64,000 nt of DNA from Burkholderia sp. (lineage in GTDB: Bacteria; Pseudomonadota; Gammaproteobacteria; Burkholderiales; Burkholderiaceae): positions 124,001 through 188,000 of the forward strand of contig JAIRVP010000072.1 of assembly GCA_031253835.1 (NCBI GenBank), read 5' to 3'. The stretch's first letter is position 1; the number at the start of each line of letters is the position of its first letter. The notes below the pieces were generated by a model. That model was not told where the DNA came from and made no database searches. It saw only the letters and a list, made by a program, of their open reading frames with translations. Positions 55,174 to 63,168 of this stretch are shown one piece after another. Both the position numbers and the translations under genes were made by a program.

Positions 55174-55452
55174 CTAGGTGATGTCCGCCAGATAGGGCCA
55201 CGGATAGATGCCGCGCGCGTGGCCGTCGCCGAACATGAAGCGGATGCCGTAGCCGGCCGGTTCCACGCGTTCGAGCGTCAGGTCGGGCCGTGCGTCGACA
55301 CGGCCGCCGTCACGGCGGATGCGTCGGCATTCCGCGCACGGGCAATCGTTGCGCAATTGCGCATAGCCGATGCGCTGCGTGTTGCCGTCGGGCCAGTGCA
55401 GCGTCAGCACGCGTGCCGGATGATCGAGCGCGATTTCAGTCGGCGCGATCAT
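55174..55452 (-). CDS. DUF971 (GBBH-like N-terminal domain) protein
   Basis: 92 residues. It is one DUF971 domain: LTLHWPDGNTQRIGYAQLRNDCPCAECR with C37, C39 and C42, then FGDGHARGIYPWPYL with H78. This Cys3-His set binds zinc in the N-terminal domain of gamma-butyrobetaine hydroxylases, and the domain is also fused to Mrp/ApbC iron-sulfur carriers in other bacteria. It is the last gene of the AprAB-like operon; its start overlaps the HEAT gene stop (ATGA). A role in metal-centre assembly for the upstream redox pair is my inference. Confidence 0.82.
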   Translation of the reverse strand: MIAPTEIALDHPARVLTLHWPDGNTQRIGYAQLRNDCPCAECRRIRRDGGRVDARPDLTLERVEPAGYGIRFMFGDGHARGIYPWPYLADIT

Positions 55453-56444
55453 CGCGGCGCGTCGCCGATTTGACGGATCGCGATCCGCACGGCCTTGCGG
55501 ACTTCCGGGTCGCGATCCTCGAGCGCATCGTTCAGTGCGTGCAACGTCGCAGGGTCGCGCAATTCGCCGAGCGCAAGCGCGGCTTCCTTGCGCAGATTGC
55601 TGATCGCATGCGAGAGCAGCATGACGACGGCCGGTGCCGCAGCCGCATCGCGCAACTGCCCGAGTGCGCGCACGGCACGCAGGCGCACCTGCCAGTAGTC
55701 GTCGTCGAGCGCGGCGACGAGCGGCTCGCGCGCAGTCGTCACGCGCAGCTTGCCGAGCGTGGTAGCCGCTTCCTCGCGCACCTGCCATGCGCGATCGCGC
55801 AGCGCGGCGAGCAGGGCATCGATGACGGCCGCGTCGTCAGCCGCCGCGAAGCCGATCGAGCCGACCGCGGCGCGTCGCACGTCCGCATCCGTATCGGCCG
55901 TCGCGACACGCGCGAGCGGCGATAGTGCGCGCGATTCCCTGAGCCAGCCGAGCACCGCAACGGCCTCGGCGCGTACGGCGGGCAACTCGGCATCGAGCGC
56001 ATGCAGCGCGGGTGCGAACGCGCCAGGGTCGCGCAACTCGCGCAAGCCGCGCAGCACGGCGCGGCGCACGAACGGCTCGGGCCGGTCGACCCAGTGGCAC
56101 AGCACGGTGCCCGATGCCGCGTCCTTCAGTTCGGACAGGCTCTGCGCGGCGGCGGCGCGCACGTCGTCGTCAGGATCGAGCAGCGCGCCGCACAATGTGT
56201 CGACGACATCGGGCTGCTCCCACGCGCCGAGGACGCGGGCGGCTTCGCCGCGCACGTCGGCCGACGGGTCGGTGCGCAGCACGGCGATGAATGCCGGCAG
56301 GAGTTCGGGCTCCTCGAGATCCGCGAGTTCGAACAGTGCGACGCGGCGCACGGATGCGTCGGGCGCGGCGAGGCGGGCGACGAGCGCGGACTGGTCGCGC
56401 TCGTGTGCGCCGGGCAGCGGGGAAGCGAAGGGGGAGTCGGTCAT
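55449..56444 (-). CDS. HEAT-repeat protein
   Basis: 331 residues made of about nine HEAT/PBS-lyase-like helical repeats of ~31 residues, each with a D-V-R-(A/R)-A-A type helix (DPSADVRGEAARVLGAW; DPDDDVRAAAAQSLSEL; DTDADVRRAAVGSIGFA; DRDPEVRKAVRIAIRQI). No signal peptide. These proteins act as scaffolds or as cofactor lyases (phycobilin lyase CpcE type). No catalytic residue can be named. It lies 31 bases after the ferredoxin gene and overlaps the DUF971 gene by four bases, so it belongs to the AprAB-like operon. The start lacks a good ribosome binding site, and upstream in-frame codons are unconvincing. Confidence 0.82.
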   Translation of the reverse strand: MTDSPFASPLPGAHERDQSALVARLAAPDASVRRVALFELADLEEPELLPAFIAVLRTDPSADVRGEAARVLGAWEQPDVVDTLCGALLDPDDDVRAAAAQSLSELKDAASGTVLCHWVDRPEPFVRRAVLRGLRELRDPGAFAPALHALDAELPAVRAEAVAVLGWLRESRALSPLARVATADTDADVRRAAVGSIGFAAADDAAVIDALLAALRDRAWQVREEAATTLGKLRVTTAREPLVAALDDDYWQVRLRAVRALGQLRDAAAAPAVVMLLSHAISNLRKEAALALGELRDPATLHALNDALEDRDPEVRKAVRIAIRQIGDAPR

Positions 56445-56475
56445 GAGCGAAGGAAAAGGGCGCTGACGGACGCGG

Positions 56476-56721
56476 TCAGCGCAGCAGGTAAGGGATGTCG
56501 ACCTTGACCGCACCGGTCGGGCAATCGCGCTCGCACGGCATGCAGTACCAGCATTCGTCGAACTGCATGTAGGCCTTGCCCTTGGTCACATCGATCGCGA
56601 GCAGGTCGAGCGGGCACACGTCGACGCAAACGGTGCAGCCCTTGTCGGCGATGCACAGCGCGTCGTCGATCGTGACGGGCGCGCTGCTGCGCTGGAAGAT
56701 CTCGTGCGGGGTATGTGGCAT
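56476..56721 (-). CDS. AprB-like 2[4Fe-4S] ferredoxin
   Basis: 81 residues. Cysteines C23, C29, C32 and C36 (CIADKGCTVCVDVCP) and C57, C60, C63 and C67 (CWYCMPCERDCP) bind two [4Fe-4S] clusters. The text around them, CPLDLLAIDVTKGKAYM and ECWYCMPCERDCPTGAVKVD, closely resembles the beta subunit of APS reductase (AprB) as I remember it. The ~80-residue AprB tail that wraps around AprA is missing. It lies 11 bases after the AprA-like gene and is almost certainly its electron-carrying partner in the cytoplasm. Confidence 0.88.
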   Translation of the reverse strand: MPHTPHEIFQRSSAPVTIDDALCIADKGCTVCVDVCPLDLLAIDVTKGKAYMQFDECWYCMPCERDCPTGAVKVDIPYLLR

Positions 56722-56732
56722 GACAGTACTCG

Positions 56733-58472
56733 TCAGAGGGCGGCCGCGAGGGCGGCCGGTTCGCGGATGCGCAGGTTGGTGTACGCCCCGCGTTCGTCGT
56801 CGGCAAGCGGCACGATGTAGGGTTCGACCGGCCGCTTCTCGCTGCGCATTGCGCCGTCGGCGTCCTTGCGCAACCAGGTATGGCAGAACCATTCGGTGTC
56901 GTTGCGATGCGGGAAGTCGACGCGATGGTGGTACAGCCCCCAGCGGCTCTCGGTGCGGAACAGCGACGCGCGCGCGGCCATTTCAGCGCAGTCGCGGATC
57001 GCACGCACTTCGGCCGCACGCATCAGTTCGTGCGGATGGCCGGCCTTCATCTGTTCGATATCCTCAGTAATGCCGTCAAGGCGTTGCAGCCCGATTTCCA
57101 TCTTGCGCGTCACCTTCGGCGGTTGCAGGTAATCGTTCACCATGCGGCGCAGCTTGTACTCGACCTGCGCCGGCGCGAAGCCGTGTTCGCGCAGAAGCGG
57201 CGCGAGCACGCGGGCGCGCTCGGCCTCGACCTGTTCTTCGTCCACCGGCGCATGATCGCGGCCGGCCACGTCGTCGGCCGCGTTCTGTCCGGCGAACCAG
57301 CCGTACGTGAACGCGCCGAGCATGTAGTTGTGCGGGACGGCTGCCATGTCGCCGGCTGCGTAGAGCCCCGGCACGGTCGTCTCCGCGAGAGCATTCACGT
57401 ACACGCCCGATGCGCTGTGGCCACTGCAGAAGCCGATCTCGGAGATGTGCATCTCGACCATCTGGCTGCGGTAGTCGGTGCCGCGCCCGGCATGGAAGCG
57501 GCCGCGGCTCGGCCGCTCGTTCGTATGCAGGATCTGCTCGATGGTCTGGATCGTTTCCTCGGCGAGATGGTCGAGCTTCAGGAACACGGGGCCGTTGCCG
57601 CTCTGCAGTTCCTGGTAGAACTCCCACATCATCTGGCCGCTCCAGTAGTCGCATTCGATGAAGCGCTCGCCCTTGCCGTTCGCGGTGAAGCCGCCGAGCG
57701 GACCCGTCACGTACGCGCACGCGGGGCCGTTGTAGTCCTTGATCAGCGGGTTGATCTGGAAGCATTCGAGATTCGCGAGCGCGGCGCCCGCGTGATAGGC
57801 CATCGCGTAACCGTCGCCCGCGTTGGTCGGGTTCTCGTAGGTGCCCATCAGGTAGCCCGACGCCGGCAAGCCGAGGCGGCCGGCCGCGCCGCAGCAGAGG
57901 ATCACGGCCTTCGCGCGGATCACGTGGAATTCCGCAGTGCGGCAGTCGAAGCCGAGCACGCCGCTCGCGCGGCCCTGCGCGTCGGTCAGCACACGCGTTG
58001 CGACGATCCGGTTCGTGATCGCGATGCGCGCGCGCTTCAGCTGCCGGTACAGCACCTTCTTGATGTCGTGTCCTTCCGGCATCGGCAGCACGTACGAGCC
58101 CATGTGATGGACCTTTTTCACCGCGTAGTCGCCGGTGCCGTCCTTCTCGAACTTCACGCCCCAGCGATCGAGCTGCTCGATCGTCGCGAAGCTGTGCGTC
58201 GCATACGCGTACACGGCCTCCTGGTCGACGATGCCGTCGTTGGCGATCGTGATCTCGCGCGTGTACTGCTCGGGCGTCGCATGACCGGGGATCACCGCGT
58301 TGTTCAGCCCGTCCATCCCCATCGAGATCGCGCCGCTGCGCTTCACGTTGGCCTTCTCGAGCAGCAGCACGCGCAGGGACGGGGCGCGCTCCTTTGCCTT
58401 GATCGCCGCCATCGGCCCGGCCGTACCGCCGCCGACCACGACGACGTCGTATTCATGAACGTGGGTTGTCAT
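56733..58472 (-). CDS. AprA-like FAD-dependent oxidoreductase
   Basis: 579 residues of the fumarate reductase/succinate dehydrogenase/APS reductase flavoprotein superfamily. The FAD motif is YDVVVVGGGTAGPMAAIKAKE (8-28). LLLEKANVKRSGAISMGMDGLNNAV and the C-terminal HELMRAAEVRAIRDCAEMAARASLFRTESRWGLYHHRVDFPHRNDTEWFCHTWLRKD match adenylylsulfate reductase alpha (AprA), where HELMRA and a WxGYY-DYP region are typical. The second FAD segment is TTVPGLYAAGDMAAVPHNYMLGAFTYGWFAGQNAADD. The succinate dehydrogenase/fumarate reductase-specific HxMGG pattern is not seen. AprA reduces APS or makes it from sulfite and AMP; whether this protein does so is unknown. It overlaps gntR by four bases. Confidence 0.85.
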   Translation of the reverse strand: MTTHVHEYDVVVVGGGTAGPMAAIKAKERAPSLRVLLLEKANVKRSGAISMGMDGLNNAVIPGHATPEQYTREITIANDGIVDQEAVYAYATHSFATIEQLDRWGVKFEKDGTGDYAVKKVHHMGSYVLPMPEGHDIKKVLYRQLKRARIAITNRIVATRVLTDAQGRASGVLGFDCRTAEFHVIRAKAVILCCGAAGRLGLPASGYLMGTYENPTNAGDGYAMAYHAGAALANLECFQINPLIKDYNGPACAYVTGPLGGFTANGKGERFIECDYWSGQMMWEFYQELQSGNGPVFLKLDHLAEETIQTIEQILHTNERPSRGRFHAGRGTDYRSQMVEMHISEIGFCSGHSASGVYVNALAETTVPGLYAAGDMAAVPHNYMLGAFTYGWFAGQNAADDVAGRDHAPVDEEQVEAERARVLAPLLREHGFAPAQVEYKLRRMVNDYLQPPKVTRKMEIGLQRLDGITEDIEQMKAGHPHELMRAAEVRAIRDCAEMAARASLFRTESRWGLYHHRVDFPHRNDTEWFCHTWLRKDADGAMRSEKRPVEPYIVPLADDERGAYTNLRIREPAALAAAL

Positions 58473-59239
58473 CGCTGTTTCCTTGCAGATTTGCGCGCCT
58501 TTTGCCGGTCGATGCGCAGCCGGTACTGGAATGCGTCGCCGCGGAAGTAGAGGTATTCGTAGTCGATCGGGGCGCCCGACGCGTCGTGCGTGAGGCGCTC
58601 GATGCGCAGCACGGGGCTGCTTTCCTCAACGTGCAGCGCGTCGACGATCTCGTCGTCCGCGAGGATCGCGTCGATCGACACGTCGGCATGGCCGAGCGGA
58701 ATGCCGCAGTCGTTTTCCAGCACGAGGAAGATGTCGCGGGTCGCGAGATCGGCGCCCGCGAGGCGCTTGCCGAGCGCTTCGGGCACCCAGGTCTGTTCGA
58801 GCGACACCGGTTCGCGGTTCAGCAGCCGCACGCGGTGGATCTCGACGAGCGGCGCGCCTTCCGGCACGTTCAGCTTCGTCGCGAGATGGTGGTCGGCTTT
58901 CACGGTGCGGAAGCTGCGCAGCTGGTTGACGATCTCGTAGCCCATCGACGACATCGCCTCGGCGAAACCCTGCAGCGACGTCACGTTCTGGAACGCCTTC
59001 GGCTTCGACACGAACGTGCCCTTGCCGTGCAGCTTGAACAGCAGTCCTTCCTTCTGCAGGTCGCCGAGCGCCTGGCGCACCGTGATGCGGCTGACGTCGA
59101 ACATCGCGCACAGCTCGTGCTCGGACGGCATCCGGCTGTGCGGCGCATAGGTGCCGTCGAGAATGCGCGCGCGCAGCGTGTCCTTGATCTGCACGTAGAG
59201 CGGGGCCGCCGACAGCGGCACGACGTTGGATGGGGTCAT
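58469..59239 (-). CDS. GntR-family regulator (HutC/UTRA type), first gene of the AprAB-like operon
   Basis: 256 residues. The winged helix is PLYVQIKDTLRARILDGTYAPHSRMPSEHELCAMFDVSRITVRQALGDLQKEGLLFKLHGKGTFVSKP (about 13-80). A UTRA ligand domain follows (LRSFRTVKADHHLATKLNVPEGAPLVEIHRVRLLNREPVSLEQTWVPEALGKRL...IERLTHDASGAPIDYEYLYFRGDAFQYRLRI). Its stop overlaps the flavoprotein start by four bases (ATGA). A perfect palindrome lies 7 bases upstream of its ATG, which suggests autoregulation of the operon. The inducer is probably the substrate of the redox enzyme. Confidence 0.9.
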   Translation of the reverse strand: MTPSNVVPLSAAPLYVQIKDTLRARILDGTYAPHSRMPSEHELCAMFDVSRITVRQALGDLQKEGLLFKLHGKGTFVSKPKAFQNVTSLQGFAEAMSSMGYEIVNQLRSFRTVKADHHLATKLNVPEGAPLVEIHRVRLLNREPVSLEQTWVPEALGKRLAGADLATRDIFLVLENDCGIPLGHADVSIDAILADDEIVDALHVEESSPVLRIERLTHDASGAPIDYEYLYFRGDAFQYRLRIDRQKARKSARKQR

Positions 59240-59246
59240 CGATCAA

Positions 59247-59334
59247 CTTGTTATGACAAGATGGTTCGAGTGTAGTGAGCGCGGTCGCGCGGCCCAACCA
59301 ACCATTTCCGATATCGAATTTCCGATTCCGGAAA
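59247..59334. promoter_or_regulatory. operator cluster between gntR operon and MFS gene
   Basis: A perfect palindrome CTTGT-TATG-ACAAG spans 59247-59260, directly before gntR, and fits a GntR/HutC-type site. Further along are a second palindrome TTTCCG-ATTC-CGGAAA (59319-59334) and a lone TTTCCG half-site at 59305-59310. The rest of the 289-base divergent region is AT-poor apart from an A-run near 59390, and has no gene I can support. Confidence 0.6.
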
Positions 59335-59528
59335 AGCAGGGCGAACGCCCGATCTGCCCCTTGCGGGCCGCACGAATTGACCGACAATAAAAAATCGCCG
59401 GCCCGTGCGCCGCGCATGTCGATTTCCCGATGATTCGTCCGTCGTATCCATGTCGACCGGGCACTGCGCCGTGCACGCGGCCTGCGCCTGGTTTCCGAGG
59501 ATGGCCGAAACGAACAAGGAGACGCCAA

Positions 59529-60746
59529 ATGACGGATTCCCGATACCGCTGGGTGATCGTCGCCGCGGGCGGCCTGATGGGCTGCGTCGCGATCGGCGCG
59601 ATGTTTTCGCTGCCGGTGTTCCTGCGCGCGATTGCGCGCGACACGGGCTGGTCGATGACCGGCATTTCCACGGCGATGACGCTCGGCTTCATCGCGATGG
59701 CCTTCGCGAGCATGGCGTGGGGCAGCCTGTCGGACCGGATCGGCACGCGGCCGGTCGTCATCGCGGGCGCAGTGCTGCTGTCGGCTAGCTTGGCGCTGGC
59801 GAGCCGCGCACCGTCGCTGCTCGTGTTCCAGCTGACCTTCGGCCTGGCCGTCGGCAGCGCGACGGCCGCGATCTTCGCGCCGATGATGGCGTGCGTGACG
59901 GGCTGGTTCGACACGCATCGCAGCCTCGCGGTGTCGCTCGTGTCGGCCGGCATGGGGATGGCGCCGATGACGATGGCGCCGCTCGCCGCGTGGCTCGTGT
60001 CGGTGCGCGACTGGCGCACGTCGATGCTGCTGATCGCCGCGCTGGCGGCCGTCGTGATGATTCCGGTGTCGCTGCTGGTGCGGCGGGCGCCCGCGCTCGA
60101 CCATGCCGCCGCGCACGCCGCGCCTTCGGCTGCCGGCGCACCTGCGGCGATGTCGGTGGCGGACGCGCTGCGCTCGCCGCAGTTCATGATCCTGCTGCTG
60201 ACCAATTTCTTCTGCTGCGCGACGCACTCGGGCCCGATCTTCCACACGGTCAGCTACGCGGTCACGTGCGGCATTCCGCTGATCGTCGCGGTGTCGATCT
60301 ACAGCGTCGAAGGGCTCGCCGGCATGGGCGGCCGGATCGCGTTCGGCATTCTGGGCGACCGCCTCGGCGCGAAGCGCATGCTGGTGGCCGGGCTGTTCGC
60401 GCAGGCGCTCGGCGCGCTCGGCTACTACTTCGTGCGCTCGCTCGACGGGTTCTACGCGGTCGCGACGCTGTTCGGCTTCATCTATGCGGGCGTGATGCCG
60501 CTGTATTCGGTGCTCGCGCGCGAGAACTTCCCGCTGCGGATGATGGGCACCGTGATCGGCGGCTGCGCGATGGCCGGCAGCCTCGGAATGGCCGCGGGCC
60601 CGGTCGCCGGCGGCCTGATCGTCGATACGTTCGGCAGCTACGGCTGGCTGTACCTCGGTTCGTTCGCGATCGGCATCGGTGCGTGCCTGATCGCGATGAT
60701 GTTCCGCCCGTTTGCGAAAACGCAGCCCGAAACGGTGGCCGCGTGA
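59529..60746 (+). CDS. MFS transporter (monocarboxylate/OFA-like)
   Basis: 405 residues with 12 membrane helices. It begins RYRWVIVAAGGLMGCVAIGAMFSLPVFLRAIARDTGWSMTGIS, the form seen in OFA and monocarboxylate transporters, and has the MFS loop motif GSLSDRIGTRPVV between helices 2 and 3 and FGILGDRLGAKRMLV in the second half. AAGGAG lies 6 bases before the ATG. It is divergent from the gntR/AprAB-like operon with operator-like palindromes between them, so it may import the substrate of that enzyme; a small carboxylate is the best guess. Confidence 0.85.
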   Translation: MTDSRYRWVIVAAGGLMGCVAIGAMFSLPVFLRAIARDTGWSMTGISTAMTLGFIAMAFASMAWGSLSDRIGTRPVVIAGAVLLSASLALASRAPSLLVFQLTFGLAVGSATAAIFAPMMACVTGWFDTHRSLAVSLVSAGMGMAPMTMAPLAAWLVSVRDWRTSMLLIAALAAVVMIPVSLLVRRAPALDHAAAHAAPSAAGAPAAMSVADALRSPQFMILLLTNFFCCATHSGPIFHTVSYAVTCGIPLIVAVSIYSVEGLAGMGGRIAFGILGDRLGAKRMLVAGLFAQALGALGYYFVRSLDGFYAVATLFGFIYAGVMPLYSVLARENFPLRMMGTVIGGCAMAGSLGMAAGPVAGGLIVDTFGSYGWLYLGSFAIGIGACLIAMMFRPFAKTQPETVAA

Positions 60747-60752
60747 CGCGGC

Positions 60753-60777
60753 AACGGCAGCAGGGCGGCTGCCGTTT
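60753..60777 (+). terminator. MFS gene terminator
   Basis: A 9-bp stem (60753-60761 with 60768-60776), loop AGGGCG, sits 7 bases after the MFS stop and ends in TTT. Confidence 0.65.
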
Positions 60778-60968
60778 CGCGGGATCGGCGCGGTTCGGCG
60801 CGCGTCGTCACAAATAAAAAACAGGGCCCGACACCGCTTGCGTTTGCGATGGTCCGGATGGCGCTCAGCCCGCTGCGGCGCAGCAGAGCGGCATTTGACG
60901 GTGATCGGCATGCATGCACAGCGATTCGGCCCCTAAAAAACGCAATATCGAGCATATATTCGAAGGGC

Positions 60969-60997
60969 CTGTCATAGCCGCGTCACCCTGCTAGAAT
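60969..60997 (+). promoter_or_regulatory. candidate promoter of the DUF1992-tadA pair
   Basis: CTGTCA (60969-60974), a 17-base spacer and TAGAAT (60992-60997) lie 30 bases before the DUF1992 ATG. The preceding 190 bases after the MFS terminator hold nothing I recognise. Confidence 0.5.
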
Positions 60998-61026
60998 TCG
61001 GCCTGCCGCATTGTTCCGATTGACTG

Positions 61027-61428
61027 ATGAGATTGCTTGACGCCCTGGTCGAACAACGTATTGCCGCCGCCGCCGCGCGGGGCGAGTTCGACGATTTGCC
61101 GGGTACCGGCGCGCCGCAGGCGCTGGATGACGACCTGCTCGTGCCCGAGGAGGTGCGGGTGGCCAACCGTATCCTGAAGAACGCGGGCTTCGTGCCGCCG
61201 GCCGTCGAGCAATTGCGCGCGCTGCGCAACCTGCATGACGAAGTGCAGGCGGTCAGCGACCGTGCCGCGCGCTGCCGGCTGCAGGCCAAGATCCTCGCGC
61301 TCGACATGGCGCTCGAATCGCTGCGCGGCGGCCCGATGGTGATGCCGCGCGACTACTGCCGGCGCATCGCGGAACGCTTGTGCGAGCGCGGGCTCGACGA
61401 AGCGCCCGCCGAAGCGGGGCCGATGTGA
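61027..61428 (+). CDS. DUF1992 (DnaJ-homologue) family protein
   Basis: 133 residues. It carries the DUF1992 pattern: DALVEQRIAAAAARGEFDDLPGTGAPQALDDDLLVPEEVRVANRILKNAGFVPPAVEQLRALRNL. GEFDNLPGxGKPL-type motifs define the family, which occurs alone in bacteria and fused to J-domains in eukaryotes. Function unknown. Its TGA overlaps the tadA GTG start (GTGA). Confidence 0.85.
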   Translation: MRLLDALVEQRIAAAAARGEFDDLPGTGAPQALDDDLLVPEEVRVANRILKNAGFVPPAVEQLRALRNLHDEVQAVSDRAARCRLQAKILALDMALESLRGGPMVMPRDYCRRIAERLCERGLDEAPAEAGPM

Positions 61429-62021
61429 CGTCCGGCGAGCTGCACGACGCAGCCCGGCCGGCAACTGCACCCGCGGCCGAACCGGCCGCCGATTCTCCTG
61501 TTCCCGAAGCCACGCCCGTGTCGGCGCGCGACCTGCATTTCATGCGGCTCGCGCAGGCCGCCGCCGAAGAGGCGCGCGCGGCCGGCGAAGTGCCGGTCGG
61601 CGCGGTGCTCGTGCGCGGCGACGAAGTGATCGCACGCGGCTTCAACCATCCGATCGGCGGGCACGATCCGTCCGCGCATGCGGAAATGGCCGCGCTGCGC
61701 ATGGCCGCACAGCTTCTGCAGAATTACCGGATGCCCGGCTGCGAGCTGTATGTGACGCTCGAGCCGTGCCTGATGTGTGCAGGGGCGATCATGCATGCGC
61801 GCATCGCACGAGTTGTCTACGGCGCCGCCGACCCGAAGACGGGCGCGTGCGGCAGCGTGATCGACGCGTTCGCGAATCCGCAGCTCAACCACCATACCGA
61901 AGTGACGGGCGGCGTGCTCGCCGACGAGTGCGGCGCCGCGCTGAAGTCGTTCTTCGCCGAGCGCCGCCGCGCGCTGCGCGAAGCGCGGCTCGCCCGCGAC
62001 GCCGAATCCGGCGCGCCATAA
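61425..62021 (+). CDS. tadA: tRNA-specific adenosine deaminase
   Basis: 198 residues. The deaminase zinc site is HAE (H85, E87 as proton shuttle) and PCLMCAG (C115, C118). RIARVVYGAADPKTGACGSVIDAFANPQLNHHTEVTGGVLADECGAALKSFFAERR is typical of TadA. It converts A34 to inosine in tRNA-Arg(ACG). The first ~40 residues (A, P and E-rich) are extra compared with E. coli TadA. Start GTG at 61425 gives coupling with the upstream gene; a later start near ARDLHFM is possible. Confidence 0.93.
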   Translation: MTSGELHDAARPATAPAAEPAADSPVPEATPVSARDLHFMRLAQAAAEEARAAGEVPVGAVLVRGDEVIARGFNHPIGGHDPSAHAEMAALRMAAQLLQNYRMPGCELYVTLEPCLMCAGAIMHARIARVVYGAADPKTGACGSVIDAFANPQLNHHTEVTGGVLADECGAALKSFFAERRRALREARLARDAESGAP

Positions 62022-62100
62022 GCGCGCCCGCCGCGCACGACGCCGTGAACCGGAGACGGTTCGGACCCTCTAAGCAGGTTTGACCCCGACACCTTTCGCC

Positions 62101-63039
62101 ATGTCCTTCCAGCCCGCCGCGTCCTACACCATCCGCCTGCTGGCACCGTCCGGCTATCCGCACGACCCCGACGCGATCAACCGCGCGCTCGAGCGCCTCA
62201 GCACCGCGCAGCAGCGCATCGAGAACATCGAGGCGACGCAGCGGCGCTTCCAGCGGTTCGGCGGCACCGACGGCGAGCGCGCAGGCGACCTGAACCGCCT
62301 CGCCGATCCCGAGCGGCCGCTGCCGGACATCGCGCTCGCGGTGCGCGGCGGCTACGGCGCCGCGCGGATCCTGCACGGGCTCGACTACCGCGGGCTCGAG
62401 CGCCGGCTGCGCGACCAGCCGGTCGCGCTCGTCGGCCACAGCGATTTCACCGCGATCCAGCTCGCGTTGTACGCGAAGGCGCGCATCAAGACGTTCGGCG
62501 GCCCGATGCTGTCCGCCGACTTCGGCGCGGAAACGCCGAGCGACTTCACGATGCAGCACTTCTGGCAGACGCTGACGCAGCCGAGCACGACGATCGTCAC
62601 CGAGGCGCCGCAGGTGCAGACCGTGAACGTGACGGGCACGCTGTGGGGCGGCAACCTCGCGATCCTGACATCGCTGATCGGCACGCCGTACATGCCCGAC
62701 ATCGAAGGCGGCATCCTGTTCATCGAGGACGTCAACGAGCAGCCGTTCCGGATCGAGCGGATGATCTATCAGCTGCACCTGTCGGGGCTGCTCGCGCGTC
62801 AGCAGGCGCTCGTGCTCGGCCAGTTCACCGGCGCGCGGCCGTTCGAGTACGACAACGGCTACGACATGCAGGCGATGATCGACCAGGTGCGCGCGGTGAT
62901 CGGGATCCCGGTCGTCACGGGGCTCCAGTTCGGCCACGTCCCCGACCTGCTGACGCTGCCGTTCGGCGCGCAGGCGCAACTGGTCGCGAATGCACACGGC
63001 TTCCGGCTGACACTGTCGGACTATCCGCATCTCGGCTGA
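62101..63039 (+). CDS. ldcA: LD-carboxypeptidase (murein tetrapeptide carboxypeptidase)
   Basis: 312 residues, peptidase family S66. The nucleophile is S114 in VALVGHSDFTAIQLALYAK. VRGGYGAARIL (81-91), LWGGNLAILTSLIGTPYMPDIEGGILFIEDVNEQPFRIERMIYQL (with the catalytic glutamate) and VTGLQFGHVPDLLTLPFGAQAQL (with the catalytic histidine) follow. It removes the terminal D-alanine from recycled tetrapeptides in the cytoplasm. The ATG at 62101 is chosen over an in-frame TTG at 62080. Confidence 0.92.
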   Translation: MSFQPAASYTIRLLAPSGYPHDPDAINRALERLSTAQQRIENIEATQRRFQRFGGTDGERAGDLNRLADPERPLPDIALAVRGGYGAARILHGLDYRGLERRLRDQPVALVGHSDFTAIQLALYAKARIKTFGGPMLSADFGAETPSDFTMQHFWQTLTQPSTTIVTEAPQVQTVNVTGTLWGGNLAILTSLIGTPYMPDIEGGILFIEDVNEQPFRIERMIYQLHLSGLLARQQALVLGQFTGARPFEYDNGYDMQAMIDQVRAVIGIPVVTGLQFGHVPDLLTLPFGAQAQLVANAHGFRLTLSDYPHLG

Positions 63040-63057
63040 TGTCGGCGCGATCGATCG

Positions 63058-63083
63058 AAAAGGCGGGTTTCCCGCCTTTTTCT
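63058..63083 (+). terminator. ldcA terminator
   Basis: A perfect 10-bp stem (63058-63067 with 63071-63080), TTT loop, followed by TCTTT. Confidence 0.85.
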
Positions 63084-63158
63084 TTATGTAAGTGCGCAAC
63101 TAACGGTCGAAAATTTTCGTCGACGTACGTCTGGTGGTTGCCAGGTTGTGCACCATTT

Positions 63159-63168
63159 TTGTCAACAA
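63159..63168. promoter_or_regulatory. upstream GntR operator candidate
   Basis: TTGTCAACAA, a TTGT-N2-ACAA palindrome inside the longer CCATTTTTGTCAACAAAATGG symmetry. It matches the second site at 63302. The 317-base gap 63040-63356 also holds CGAAAATTTTCG at 63108-63119 and no gene I can support. Confidence 0.45.

Noticed and set aside
56733..58472. Succinate dehydrogenase/fumarate reductase flavoprotein (sdhA/frdA)
   Set aside because: The C-terminal motifs resemble AprA, there are no sdhB/C/D genes, and the partner is a small two-cluster ferredoxin.
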